Positions 17,013 through 25,208 are shown, numbered from the stretch's first letter. The stretch: DNA of 64,000 nt from Sphingobacteriales bacterium 46-32 (GCA_001898485.1 MKTY01000016.1:18327-82326), one strand, 5' to 3'. Program-made: numbers and translations. The notes: generated from the letters alone by a model not told the origin.

Positions 17013-17597
17013 TCGTGATAAAATTAGAACCTCAGATACCCTATAACAAGACCTATTAAAAGACTTAATATATTTATTATCAACTATTTACATTGAAATC
17101 GTGAGTCTTTTTTTAAAGTCGGTCGAACTCACGATCAGATTGATTTTAATTGAACATTTTGATCAGTCTTAAAAACAAGAAACCCGCAAACTCAAGCGTT
17201 TGAGGGTTTCTTACTTCGTTTATTTTGTGCTTTGGCGGGCTACAGGGGACAACTTTCGAACCAATTTTGGCGTGATTTGGCGCTAATTACAGGTTTTATA
17301 GACAAATACCGGTTAATTGCAGATGAGGGCAAATTTTAGCCTTGGTTCACTTTAAAGGGCAATCATTGGCCGCTTTTTAGCAGACTTGTACATAAGCAAA
17401 AATTTTTTAGCAAATAGAGTTAATTCTTTGGATGACTAATGGAAAAAGAAACAAACTGGTAAAACTTCCGGGGCGGATTGCCCCAATAACAATACAAAGT
17501 GTATAGCCTTGCCTTATTGATTGTTAATAGGTGCTTTTTGTGCATTAGCACCTTATATCGTAAATTCATGCGTTATAAACAAGCCTTCCCGAACCGT
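17013..17597. other. Intergenic region with possible attachment-site sequence
   Basis: No gene is seen upstream of the glycosylase start. The stretch holds a terminator-like hairpin (17177-17212), the block GGGCTACAGGGGACAACTTT near 17240, and direct repeats of TTTGGCG near 17262-17282 of the kind that flank integrase sites. A small hairpin (AGGTGC ... GCACCT) sits at 17529-17553. An att role is only suggested by the nearby integrase remnant. Confidence 0.3.
17177..17212. terminator. Bulged hairpin, probable terminator
   Basis: AAGAAACC (17177-17184) pairs with GGTTTCTT (17205-17212), and CTCAA (17191-17195) pairs with TTGAG (17200-17204), leaving a 6-nt bulge. The T-rich tail on either strand is short. 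It would end transcription from either direction. Confidence 0.5.
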
Positions 17598-18209
17598 ATG
17601 AATACCGAATGGAATAAAGAGAAACATCCTGACTGGTATAAGGATATTCCGAAAATGCGATACTTAATTTTGGGAAGCTATCCGCCGCATCCTTCCAAAC
17701 GTGATTATCCTTTTTATTATCCTAATAGGCGTAACAGGTTTTGGCGGGTTCTGGCGGCGTTATCGGGTTATCATTTAACCTGGAAAAAGGGTCAGGCAGC
17801 AGATTTGGCGGTTCAGGAGCGCCATGCAATTATGGAACATCTTCAGGTCGGCGTTCAAAATCTGGGGCTTGAGGTTGAACGAAAGGGAATGAGCGCTCTT
17901 GACACCCATATTAGGATCACCAAATTTCAGGACATTGTGAAAATTCTGGACAGTCATCCTGAATTAGAGATGATTCTTTTGCCTGGATTCTCGGCGCCGG
18001 ACAGTACTGCGAAATCGTTCTCGCGTTATATTTCAGAACAAAACTTGGGGACATGTCACGTCGAACACATCAAAGCACACCATGCTTTTGAGGTTAGGTA
18101 TAAAGATAGGGTGATCAAGTGCGTCGTGTTGAATTCTACTTCAACGGCTTCACGAATAAAATATGACGAACTTTTAGATCAGTTTAAGATGTATATAAGA
18201 AAAATCTAA
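17598..18209 (+). CDS. Uracil/hypoxanthine-DNA glycosylase-like protein (UDG superfamily)
   Basis: The frame opens at 17499, but the ATG at 17598 (MNTEWNKEKHPDWY) is the likelier start; 203 residues. Motif 1 reads LILGSYPPHPSK followed by YYPNRRNRFWRVLAAL, and the C-terminal loop is VLNSTSTASR. This pattern (GSxP..., YYxxxRNxFWR, then xSTSxA) is like family 6 hypoxanthine-DNA glycosylases, which remove deaminated bases. It is followed at once by an attC-like repeat and may be the first of a set of gene cassettes. Confidence 0.68.
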   Translation: MNTEWNKEKHPDWYKDIPKMRYLILGSYPPHPSKRDYPFYYPNRRNRFWRVLAALSGYHLTWKKGQAADLAVQERHAIMEHLQVGVQNLGLEVERKGMSALDTHIRITKFQDIVKILDSHPELEMILLPGFSAPDSTAKSFSRYISEQNLGTCHVEHIKAHHAFEVRYKDRVIKCVVLNSTSTASRIKYDELLDQFKMYIRKI

Positions 18210-18210
18210 A

Positions 18211-18413
18211 TGCCTATTTATAGCATTGCATTGGCAATATGGCAGGGCGACGAATATATACTCAGCTTTTTGCTCGTTAGTCAGCTTAAGTTTCGGCACA
18301 CGAATAACGCCGAGCTAAAGAATAGACAATGAGGTTTTGTATCTTTAATCAGCAGCGTCACCGGGCAGACGTAACACAGAATACCGCCCATCGCCAATGC
18401 TTCAACGTTAAGC
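18211..18413 (+). repeat. attC-like site 1 (~200 bp, direct repeat of 19418-19615)
   Basis: It begins TGCCTA..., carries GCATTGGCAATATGGCRGG near the left end and CCGCC-CATCGCCAATGC near the right end, and closes with CAACGTTAAGC. The two ends are complementary and would fold into one long imperfect hairpin. GTTAAGC fits the GTTRRRY box of integron attC sites. The site separates the glycosylase stop from the DUF2971 start by only a few bases on either side. It is longer than usual attC sites. Confidence 0.6.
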
Positions 18414-18421
18414 ACAATACT

Positions 18422-19411
18422 ATGACAGCACTTACACCAGAACAAATTCAGCAATACAAGGAAAGCTTCGAACGTATGCAACGGTATGACGAGCGACTTA
18501 AAATTGCTGACAATCTTAACAGAGAAAAATTAGATGAGTTAGTAGACCTTGTAAATGAAATATTCTCAAGGAATAACGTGGTTGGCAGAATTGACAAAAA
18601 CCATATAAAATTCAATGCAGACTATATTGGCAACATTGTCAAAATTGACGACAAGAAATTATCTGAAATAATTTTCAATGAAATCTATCCCCAACCAACA
18701 CTAAAACTTTATTCCCATTTCACAAACTTTAACGCCGCTTGCAGTATTCTAAAAAACAAAGAGCTTTGGCTATTTAATCTAATAAACAATTTCGCAGCAG
18801 AAGAGTTTCGACTATTTTATGAGGAACATAATATAGACGGTTACAAGCATTTTAAAGAGACTTTTGGAATTAAAACAGATTATAGGTCTTTAATGAGCGA
18901 AATTTTTTCTCTGTGTTTAACATCTGACAATAACACATCACCCGACCTTTGGGATTATTTTGGCTATAGTGGAACAGGAATAAAATTAACTTTTGAAATT
19001 GAAAGCAAAATCCCTGACTTTAGAGAGGTATATTATTCAAATAAAGACAACCCTCAAAAAATTCCTTTTTTAGCAGACCTCTTTGACACAATTCTTGCAA
19101 AATATAATTACCCCTTAAACTTCACATACATCTCGAAGATTGGAGCATTTTATATTCACGGCAAGTTTGACAATGAGCAGGAGTATCGTTTTTTAGTGAA
19201 ACGGACTTCCGACAGTTACAATGCATGGAACTTTGTGCCAGTTGTCTTCAATAATGATATCACTTATATTGTTTTGCCTTTTAGTTCACGACTCGCAGAA
19301 TTCAAACTGAGAAAAGTAACGAAAGGACCAAGATGTAGCAACATTAACTTCGACATAATAAAAGACATTTTACGGGCAAATTATTCCGACACTATTGACA
19401 TTGAGGAATAA
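18422..19411 (+). CDS. DUF2971-family protein
   Basis: The frame is open from 18329, but the first part is repeat sequence, so I start at the ATG at 18422 (MTALTPEQIQQYKESF); 329 residues. The core matches DUF2971: LYSHFTNFNAACSILKNKEL, then CLTSDNNTSPDLWDYFGYSG, GIKLTFEI and later EYRFLVKR. These proteins are common in defence islands and cassettes; their activity is unknown. The gene begins 9 bp after attC-like site 1 and ends 6 bp before site 2, exactly like a promoterless integron cassette. Confidence 0.75.
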   Translation: MTALTPEQIQQYKESFERMQRYDERLKIADNLNREKLDELVDLVNEIFSRNNVVGRIDKNHIKFNADYIGNIVKIDDKKLSEIIFNEIYPQPTLKLYSHFTNFNAACSILKNKELWLFNLINNFAAEEFRLFYEEHNIDGYKHFKETFGIKTDYRSLMSEIFSLCLTSDNNTSPDLWDYFGYSGTGIKLTFEIESKIPDFREVYYSNKDNPQKIPFLADLFDTILAKYNYPLNFTYISKIGAFYIHGKFDNEQEYRFLVKRTSDSYNAWNFVPVVFNNDITYIVLPFSSRLAEFKLRKVTKGPRCSNINFDIIKDILRANYSDTIDIEE

Positions 19412-19417
19412 GTACTG

Positions 19418-19615
19418 TGCCTAACATTGCATTGGCAATATGGCGGGGCGACGAATATATACTCAGCTTTTTGTTCACTACTCATCTTTAGTTTCGGCAG
19501 ACGAATAACGCCAAACAGTAGAATAACAAAGAGCATTTGTATCTTTAATCAGCTGCGGCACCGGGCGGACGGAACACGGAATACCGCCACATCGCCAATG
19601 CTTCAACGTTAGCGG
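19418..19615 (+). repeat. attC-like site 2 (~200 bp)
   Basis: Starts with GCCTAAC (19419-19425, a match to RYYYAAC) then ATTGCATTGGCAATATGGCGG, and ends with CCGCCACATCGCCAATGC, TTCAACGTTAGCG. The outer arms pair over ~25 bases with a few unpaired positions, as in folded attC. It shares most of its sequence with site 1. The closing box GTTAGCG departs from GTTRRRY at one position. Confidence 0.62.
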
Positions 19616-19638
19616 CAAGCTTAAACGACATCAGAACG

Positions 19639-20205
19639 ATGACGGACATTAGACAGAAATACATTTCACTAATTAAAAATAGAAGTGAGGAAAATCAAAA
19701 AGCCTTGGCACTTTTAGTTTCTCAAAGGCTGTTTGGTAACTGTATTTCTATCTTAAGACAAGAGTTGGACTCATTCGTTAGAGTAATTTATTTGGGACAG
19801 ATCTCTGACTTTAACGAGCGGGAAAGACTAATGAACCAAACTATGTCAGGAGACAAATGGACTGTTTTGACAGCGAACAATAAGTTGAAGCAAATTACAG
19901 ACAAGGATATGGTGGCGAAAGCAAGCGACTTAAAAGGATATGTCCGTTACGTCTATAAATTTGGCTGCGGCTTCATTCACTTGTCGGACTTTCATGATTA
20001 TGTAACGACAAACCCATTTGACAAACTAGATTATTCAGAACAGTTTGACATTGTTTTTTATTTACATCAATATCACGGTTTCCCAAGAGATAGGGAATTG
20101 TCAGTTGAAAGCATCTCATTTTTAATACCAGCAATATTTGAAAAAGTTTCGTCCAATTTGGCTTATTATTTTGACAATATTTTGAATAATAAAATGATAG
20201 ATTAA
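19639..20205 (+). CDS. Unknown protein, cassette gene
   Basis: A 188-residue, mainly helical protein without signal peptide. It is not recognised. A segment with RQELDSFVRVIYLGQ and a later KFGCGFIHLSDFHDY has the helical bundle look of HEPN-like or Abi-type proteins, but no confident RxxxxH motif is placed. It starts 24 bp after attC-like site 2. Its stop is followed by CCGCTAACACCCATTGCCC (20215-20234), which could be the left end of a third, truncated site. Confidence 0.55.
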   Translation: MTDIRQKYISLIKNRSEENQKALALLVSQRLFGNCISILRQELDSFVRVIYLGQISDFNERERLMNQTMSGDKWTVLTANNKLKQITDKDMVAKASDLKGYVRYVYKFGCGFIHLSDFHDYVTTNPFDKLDYSEQFDIVFYLHQYHGFPRDRELSVESISFLIPAIFEKVSSNLAYYFDNILNNKMID

Positions 20206-20259
20206 AAAAGCTGAACCGCTAACACCCATTGCCCGTCCCAAAATTTAGTTAGAAGTCAA

Positions 20260-20748
20260 TTATTCCATTTCTATTTTAAGTACACAAATTTCAAATTCGC
20301 CCGCAGGTAATACAACGGTCTTACAATCGGTTACTTTCATCCCAATTAATGCGGTTCCCAATGGAGAGTTGTTACTAATTATCCCCTTTCTTACGTCGGC
20401 CTCTCCGTCTGTCGCTATCAAAAACTTATAAGTATTACTTTTCCCACTTACCTTGTTTGCTTGTTTAAAGGTTACCGAAACACCTAGTTGCACCTGATCA
20501 ATGTTTTCGGGTGATATTTCGACTATTTTAACTTCAGATAGTTTCTTTTGAAGATGGCCAATTTCGGTTGACAACATTTCTTCCTGCTGGCCTAATTGTA
20601 CCCATCCTGGATTATCATGCCATCCATCCCCACTTGCATTGTAAGCATGGGCTTTTTCTTTCTGAATTTCTTTAAGTCGTTGGAGTTTTTCATCCAGCCT
20701 TTTCTGTAATGCCGCTTTTCCTTTTAATGTTACGTAAGTCATCATCAT
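20260..20748 (-). CDS. GreA/GreB-family transcription factor, divergent
   Basis: A 162-residue protein with the two-part Gre layout: an N-terminal antiparallel coiled coil (about 8-75) and a C-terminal FKBP-like domain (about 80-160, with NSPLGTALIGMK and VVLPAGEFEICVLKIE). Gre factors enter the RNA polymerase secondary channel to rescue paused enzyme. The tip normally reads GDLSEN; here it is GDGWHDNPGW, so the acidic pair is altered. The start overlaps the kinase gene by 59 bp (53 bp if the third Met is used), unusually long. It is the last gene of the operon led by the sigma54 promoter. Confidence 0.82.
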   Translation of the reverse strand: MMMTYVTLKGKAALQKRLDEKLQRLKEIQKEKAHAYNASGDGWHDNPGWVQLGQQEEMLSTEIGHLQKKLSEVKIVEISPENIDQVQLGVSVTFKQANKVSGKSNTYKFLIATDGEADVRKGIISNNSPLGTALIGMKVTDCKTVVLPAGEFEICVLKIEME

Positions 20749-21373
20749 GCTGTTTTATATATGAACTGATAAGTCTAAGTAAATGATCGCATAAATCAGA
20801 GGGATTTAATGTCCCATCAACTTCGATCCATTTTATACTTGAAAACTCTGGAAATCTTTGTGTGTCTCTCATTTCGCTATAGAAGGTGGCTGCTCTTGTT
20901 AATGATTCTAAAATCTCATCCTTTTTAATGCTTAAATGGTTCTTTCTCTCTTTTAATCTAATCAAGGCGACTGATGGATCGATCTTAAAATAAATAACAA
21001 TGTCGGGGAGTGGAATTATTTTCTCCATTCGATTTGTTAACCCGATCACCTTTTCCCAGTTGAGTCCGTGTATCCTTTTGGTAACATAACTTGTCAAAAT
21101 ACTTCTATCTCCAAAGATTAAAGACTTCTTTTCTTTGAGCGCCAGAAGTGCAGACCTATTGCTTCTTACTGAGTATATCCAGCTGTTCCACCAGTCGTAA
21201 TTTCGTAAAAAGGAAATATGTGAGTGAAACCATTCACGTAAATTAAATCCAGAAATCGGCTTAGTCGGGCAAAGCAATGAATAAGGTATACCCTGTTGGT
21301 CTATCTTAGCCTTGACCAAGTCAAAAACTGTTGTTTTGCCACTTCCTTTAATGCCTTCCAAACAGATATACAT
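20690..21373 (-). CDS. Thymidylate-kinase-like P-loop kinase
   Basis: A 227-residue protein with Walker A GIKGSGKTT (7-15), a GDRSILTSYV motif like the DRY/DRS of dTMP and deoxynucleoside kinases, and a LID-type stretch DPSVALIRLKERK with several arginines. It probably phosphorylates a nucleotide or nucleoside, but the substrate is not fixed by sequence. It lies 2 bp after the cupin gene and overlaps the Gre-like gene, so all three are one operon. The normal housekeeping tmk is expected elsewhere, so a special role in the stress operon is plausible. Confidence 0.78.
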   Translation of the reverse strand: MYICLEGIKGSGKTTVFDLVKAKIDQQGIPYSLLCPTKPISGFNLREWFHSHISFLRNYDWWNSWIYSVRSNRSALLALKEKKSLIFGDRSILTSYVTKRIHGLNWEKVIGLTNRMEKIIPLPDIVIYFKIDPSVALIRLKERKNHLSIKKDEILESLTRAATFYSEMRDTQRFPEFSSIKWIEVDGTLNPSDLCDHLLRLISSYIKQHDDDLRNIKRKSGITEKAG

Positions 21374-21375
21374 CG

Positions 21376-22128
21376 TTACCCTTTAACTGCTATTAAAAAT
21401 AATTCCCGCAACTCTTCCTCAGAATAGGAAGAAACCGTCTGCCTTTCATTCAGAAACGTATTGTATGAATATAATTTGCATTTTTCGGACAATGGAGAGC
21501 CCGTAATCATTAACGTACAGGTGCTTTCATTGTTTGGGTTGATTATCCGGTGGAGTTCTTTTGATTTCATAAAGTATGTACAGCCACTATCATATCTTAT
21601 CAGCGATAATCTTTCTAAATTAATTTTACCATTGTACTCAACAGCGTATTGATCTGATCCATTTTTAGATAAATAAGTATAATTATTAACTTCAACACCC
21701 CCTGAATCATCTTCCCGAAAAAGCTCCATTTTTAAACTCCCAGAAATAATTTTGGATGCAAAATTCCAGCGATGATTATGAATATTTTCCATTGGCAGGG
21801 GAATTTCTGGAATGGGTTGAAACAAATGAAGTCTAAGTTTAAAATAGTGAGATGACAGTAATACTATTTTATGAAACCCATTATCGTGTCTGTAGCTATT
21901 CTTAATTACATTATCAATTAAAACTTCATCATTAGAGATACAAGATAATAGGGGGCCAAAATTTTCCTTTTTCCCAAGTTCTGTCACCACTTGTATTAGC
22001 GTTCGCTTCTCTCTTAATGCAAGGCTAAGATCAATTTGCTTTGCCAAGGATAACAAACTACTTCTAGTAAATTCATTAGGGAACTCTATTAGAGATTTGC
22101 TATTGATTGATTTGGTAACCGTTTCCAT
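21376..22128 (-). CDS. Cupin-fold protein, cysteine-dioxygenase-like
   Basis: A 250-residue protein. After a helical N-terminal part (about 1-90) come cupin strands: metal-site candidates in ENIHNHRWNFASKIISG and later YFMKSKELHRIINP. HxH plus a distal His resembles the iron site of cysteine-dioxygenase-like cupins, but no family is certain. As first gene of the operon it starts about 25 bp downstream of a sigma54-type promoter and diverges from the CARF regulator. Confidence 0.6.
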   Translation of the reverse strand: METVTKSINSKSLIEFPNEFTRSSLLSLAKQIDLSLALREKRTLIQVVTELGKKENFGPLLSCISNDEVLIDNVIKNSYRHDNGFHKIVLLSSHYFKLRLHLFQPIPEIPLPMENIHNHRWNFASKIISGSLKMELFREDDSGGVEVNNYTYLSKNGSDQYAVEYNGKINLERLSLIRYDSGCTYFMKSKELHRIINPNNESTCTLMITGSPLSEKCKLYSYNTFLNERQTVSSYSEEELRELFLIAVKG

Positions 22129-22153
22129 TTTCCACTTTTATTTGTTCTATATT

Positions 22154-22169
22154 TTCAAGTGGAGTGCCA
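22154..22169 (-). promoter_or_regulatory. Sigma54 (-24/-12) promoter of the cupin-kinase-Gre operon
   Basis: On the minus strand TGGCAC (22169-22164), five bases TCCAC, then TTGAA (22158-22154). The sigma54 consensus is TGGCAC-N5-TTGCA; the -24 box and spacing are perfect and one base differs in the -12 box. Transcription would start about 15 bp before the cupin ATG. A sigma54 activator is encoded just across the gap. Confidence 0.75.
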
Positions 22170-22278
22170 AACTATTTACGAGACTGTTCTATAGATCTAA
22201 ATACTTACTTATCAAGCAATTCCATGTTTAGCTACTGAAAGCAACCTACACCACAAAATGAAAAGAGATATAATTTAG

Positions 22279-22294
22279 TTATATTTAAATATAA
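22279..22294. promoter_or_regulatory. 16-bp AT palindrome upstream of the CARF regulator
   Basis: TTATATTT-AAATATAA is a perfect palindrome 9 bp before the regulator start codon. It may be an activator or autoregulation site; AT-richness makes chance occurrence possible. Confidence 0.35.
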
Positions 22295-22303
22295 AACTGT
22301 TAT

Positions 22304-23776
22304 ATGAGCAGGGTAGTAATTTCCTGGCTTGCTTTTCATAAGGACTTTGACAAAGTTGGCAATGGCTTTCAAATCAATTCCAGTGGACCGACTCTTACGA
22401 TCCATAAGCTATTTAAAAAAAATGGATACGAACTTCATTATCTGTTACAATGCGTCCCAAAAAAGAAAGGAGATGAATTGGATAAGAAAGTCAATGCTAT
22501 GAAAAATTATCTTAGCGAGAATTACTCCAAGCACAAAGTTGAAATTGAACTTTTGGATATTGATGAGGACGAGTTATCCAATTATGAAATGGTGGCAGCT
22601 CATTTAAGAAGTTTTCTAAACAAAATTGATGTTAATGATGATGTTGAGGTTATTACTGGCACTGGATCGTCTATTATGCACATGGTATGGGTAGCTTTAT
22701 TTTATAGTATCGATCTTAAATTTAAGTTGTTCCTGATACATCACGACCCAATCCGTTTTCCTGACTTCATACCTGTTCCTCTTATAAAGAGCAAAATGTT
22801 AGATCAAAAATTGCGAGAGTTTCATATCAAAGATACTTTCCCAAAAGACATTATAAGGGACCTCCATACAGACGCAGTTTATAAAAAGGCAAAAATTTGG
22901 GCTGACGCAATTCAGCAAAATATCTTGATTCTTGGCGAAACGGGTACCGGAAAGGATGTATTAGCAAACTATATTCATAACAACTCACCATTGGCTGATA
23001 AACCATTTGCAGCAATTAACTGTGCATCACTTCCAGAGGACAATCTTCTTTATAGTGAACTCTTTGGTCATGAAAAGAATGCCTTTACTGGGGCAACTAA
23101 AAAGCGCGATGGTTTATTTGCTATTTGTAATGGCGGTACTCTATTTATGGACGAAATAGGTGATATGCCTATGAGAACTCAATTGAGTCTATTAAGGGCT
23201 ATTGAGAATAAAGAGATTAAACCGTTGGGAAGCGATTCTGTTGTAAAAAATGTCAAGGTCAGAATAATTGCAGCTACGAATGCTGATCTATGGGAAAAAT
23301 GTGTCACTAAGGAGTTCAGATGGGACTTGTATTATCGGCTTTGCGACTGCGAACTGGAATTAAAATCACTTCGAGACAGAGGGATAAGTGAGAAAAGTAA
23401 AATAATCGTGAGTATTATAAAACAATCGGAATTGCAATGGGGAAGAAAATTAAATTTTAGTCCAGATGCTGAAATAGCGTTTTATAATCACCCATATCCT
23501 GGAAATTTCCGCGAATTAAAAAGAACAATTGATTCTTTATTTGCTTCTCAATTGAAGAATATAGAAGTAAGCGACTTGCCTAAAAGGTTTTTTAAATCGG
23601 AAAAAACCGATATAACTAGCCTTCAAGAAAATGAAAAGCAGTATATTCAAAAAATTTATGCAAATTCTAATTATGTGATGAAAAAAACGGCTGAAAAATT
23701 AGGGTATTCGAATCAGCATAAATTAAGACAAAAAATGGAGAACCTCGGCATCAGAATAATTAATAAGCGAAAATAG
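22304..23776 (+). CDS. CARF-domain sigma54-dependent activator (RtcR-like)
   Basis: A 490-residue protein. Residues 1-150 form a CARF-like Rossmann domain ending in VITGTGSSIMHMVW (about 116-129), the ligand-loop signature of CARF. Residues 190-420 form a sigma54-interacting AAA+ domain: Walker A GETGTGKD (211-218), the sigma54 loop NAFTGAT (259-265), Walker B LFMDEIGD (280-287) and RWDLYYRL (339-346). The C-terminal ~45 residues carry a helix-turn-helix. This is the RtcR architecture, where CARF binding of an RNA or nucleotide signal relieves autoinhibition. No rtcA/rtcB is nearby; instead it is 1 bp from a SLATT gene and divergent from a sigma54 promoter. Confidence 0.88.
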   Translation: MSRVVISWLAFHKDFDKVGNGFQINSSGPTLTIHKLFKKNGYELHYLLQCVPKKKGDELDKKVNAMKNYLSENYSKHKVEIELLDIDEDELSNYEMVAAHLRSFLNKIDVNDDVEVITGTGSSIMHMVWVALFYSIDLKFKLFLIHHDPIRFPDFIPVPLIKSKMLDQKLREFHIKDTFPKDIIRDLHTDAVYKKAKIWADAIQQNILILGETGTGKDVLANYIHNNSPLADKPFAAINCASLPEDNLLYSELFGHEKNAFTGATKKRDGLFAICNGGTLFMDEIGDMPMRTQLSLLRAIENKEIKPLGSDSVVKNVKVRIIAATNADLWEKCVTKEFRWDLYYRLCDCELELKSLRDRGISEKSKIIVSIIKQSELQWGRKLNFSPDAEIAFYNHPYPGNFRELKRTIDSLFASQLKNIEVSDLPKRFFKSEKTDITSLQENEKQYIQKIYANSNYVMKKTAEKLGYSNQHKLRQKMENLGIRIINKRK

Positions 23777-23777
23777 A

Positions 23778-24248
23778 ATGCAAGAAAAAGAACTTCTCAG
23801 AAAATTAGGAGAGGAAACTCTCTACTCCGCCAAGGGTCATTTCAAATCGTGCGACCTTAGGCGGCAGCTAATCACATACACCATTTGGCTATGTGCAGTT
23901 CTCAATGTGCTTTCCATAATTGGTATTAACCCAACAACCGACAAATTGCTTGCAGCCGTTGGACTTTTAGGAACAATTGCACTTTTGATATGGAACGAAG
24001 GGGAAGGAAAGAATTACAGAGCCAAACACAAGCAGGCCGCAGAGACTTATTTAGCATTGCACAAAGAGATACGCAGTTGTTATTTTCTTAGCGATTGCGG
24101 CAAAGAACAAGTGGAGACACTCAGCAAAAAAGTAAGTGAGTTTGACAAAAGCGAGAAACCTGACATTCCCGGATTTGCTAGGCTTTGGGCAAAACAGGTA
24201 ATTGAAAGAAAAAACAGTGAAACAGACAACTGGTTTCTAATAAAATAA
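23778..24248 (+). CDS. SLATT-type two-helix membrane effector
   Basis: A 156-residue protein with an N-terminal amphipathic region (RKLGEETLYSAKGHFKSCDL), two membrane helices (about 30-75, ITYTIWLCAVLNVLSIIG and LLAAVGLLGTIALLIWN) and a C-terminal helix pair containing KHKQAAETYLALHKEIR. These features define SLATT domains (SMODS and SLOG associated 2TM), predicted pore-formers that kill or arrest the cell when triggered by a nucleotide signal. It lies 1 bp after the CARF regulator and 3 bp before a CD-NTase. Confidence 0.82.
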   Translation: MQEKELLRKLGEETLYSAKGHFKSCDLRRQLITYTIWLCAVLNVLSIIGINPTTDKLLAAVGLLGTIALLIWNEGEGKNYRAKHKQAAETYLALHKEIRSCYFLSDCGKEQVETLSKKVSEFDKSEKPDIPGFARLWAKQVIERKNSETDNWFLIK

Positions 24249-24251
24249 ACG

Positions 24252-25049
24252 ATGGCTGCTATAAGTATCAATAATAGGCTAATCACGTTTGCCCAACAAG
24301 AACTTGTTCTTGGCTACAGCAGCACCGAGAGGGACCGAATTAGCAGTTCGCTGGCACAGTTACAAAAAGTTTTGAAAGACAAACTTCATAACGAAGCAAA
24401 AGAAATTCTGCCTTTTGGTTCGTTTACTCGAAACACAATTTTACCGAGAAAATACGACTCAAATTCTGATGTTGATTTGCTTATTGTTTTCAATACTAGT
24501 GCCGGAAAGAAGACACCTGGCACTTATCGTAAAAACATTTTGGATGCACTTTCATCTTCATACCCACTTTCGGTAGTAAAGAAAGATTTCCCAACGGTTA
24601 AATTGGAACTTAATCATATCATGTTTGATGTTGTGCCTTCTCACATAGAAGAATTTTGGAACAAGACTTACTACATCCCAAGTGCAAACGACAGTTGGAG
24701 AACAACTGTTCCTAATGACATCAACAATGAGCTTTCTCAAAAAAATCAGTCGTATGGAAACAACATTGTTCGCAATGTGATTCGCCTCTGTAAACACTGG
24801 AACTCAACACAAGGTCGTGTTTTTGACTCTTACGAAATGGAAAAATGGATTGTAGGAAGATTTTTCTACAGCGGTGACAATCTCTATGAAAAATTTTTAA
24901 GTGTGCTTAAAGATTTGGCGTATTACAAACATTCAGGAGTGAAACAAGCCATAGATTGGATTACAGAATACAAAGGTACATGGTCAAGACAAGCAGATGA
25001 ACAAAAACAACTTGAGTGGCTAATAAAACTTTTACCTGGCTTAAATTAA
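24252..25049 (+). CDS. CD-NTase-like nucleotidyltransferase paired with SLATT
   Basis: A 265-residue protein: GS at 56-57 in PFGSFTRNTILPRKYD, metal ligands D73 and D75 in NSDVDLLI, D126 in IMFDVVPS, then VIRLCKHWN in the helical half. The active site is complete. It closely resembles the enzyme at 15750, so two related synthases sit 8 kb apart. SLATT plus SMODS is a known CBASS-like pair. What is unusual is co-transcription with the CARF-sigma54 regulator upstream. Confidence 0.85.
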   Translation: MAAISINNRLITFAQQELVLGYSSTERDRISSSLAQLQKVLKDKLHNEAKEILPFGSFTRNTILPRKYDSNSDVDLLIVFNTSAGKKTPGTYRKNILDALSSSYPLSVVKKDFPTVKLELNHIMFDVVPSHIEEFWNKTYYIPSANDSWRTTVPNDINNELSQKNQSYGNNIVRNVIRLCKHWNSTQGRVFDSYEMEKWIVGRFFYSGDNLYEKFLSVLKDLAYYKHSGVKQAIDWITEYKGTWSRQADEQKQLEWLIKLLPGLN

Positions 25050-25208
25050 AATAAATATAGAAATACTTGTATTAAATAGGAAAGGGAAATATGGGGAAGT
25101 CAACAACAATTGGGTCACTCTTCAAATAACTGATAGTGATATGTAGCCGATTGGTATGCCGTCTGCCAGCTTAGCAGCAAACCCGTCTTGGTGGAAGTTT
25201 TAATTTAT

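Noticed and set aside
22304..23776. True RtcR of an RNA repair operon
   Set aside because: No rtcA, rtcB or tRNA ligase genes are nearby; only the architecture is shared.
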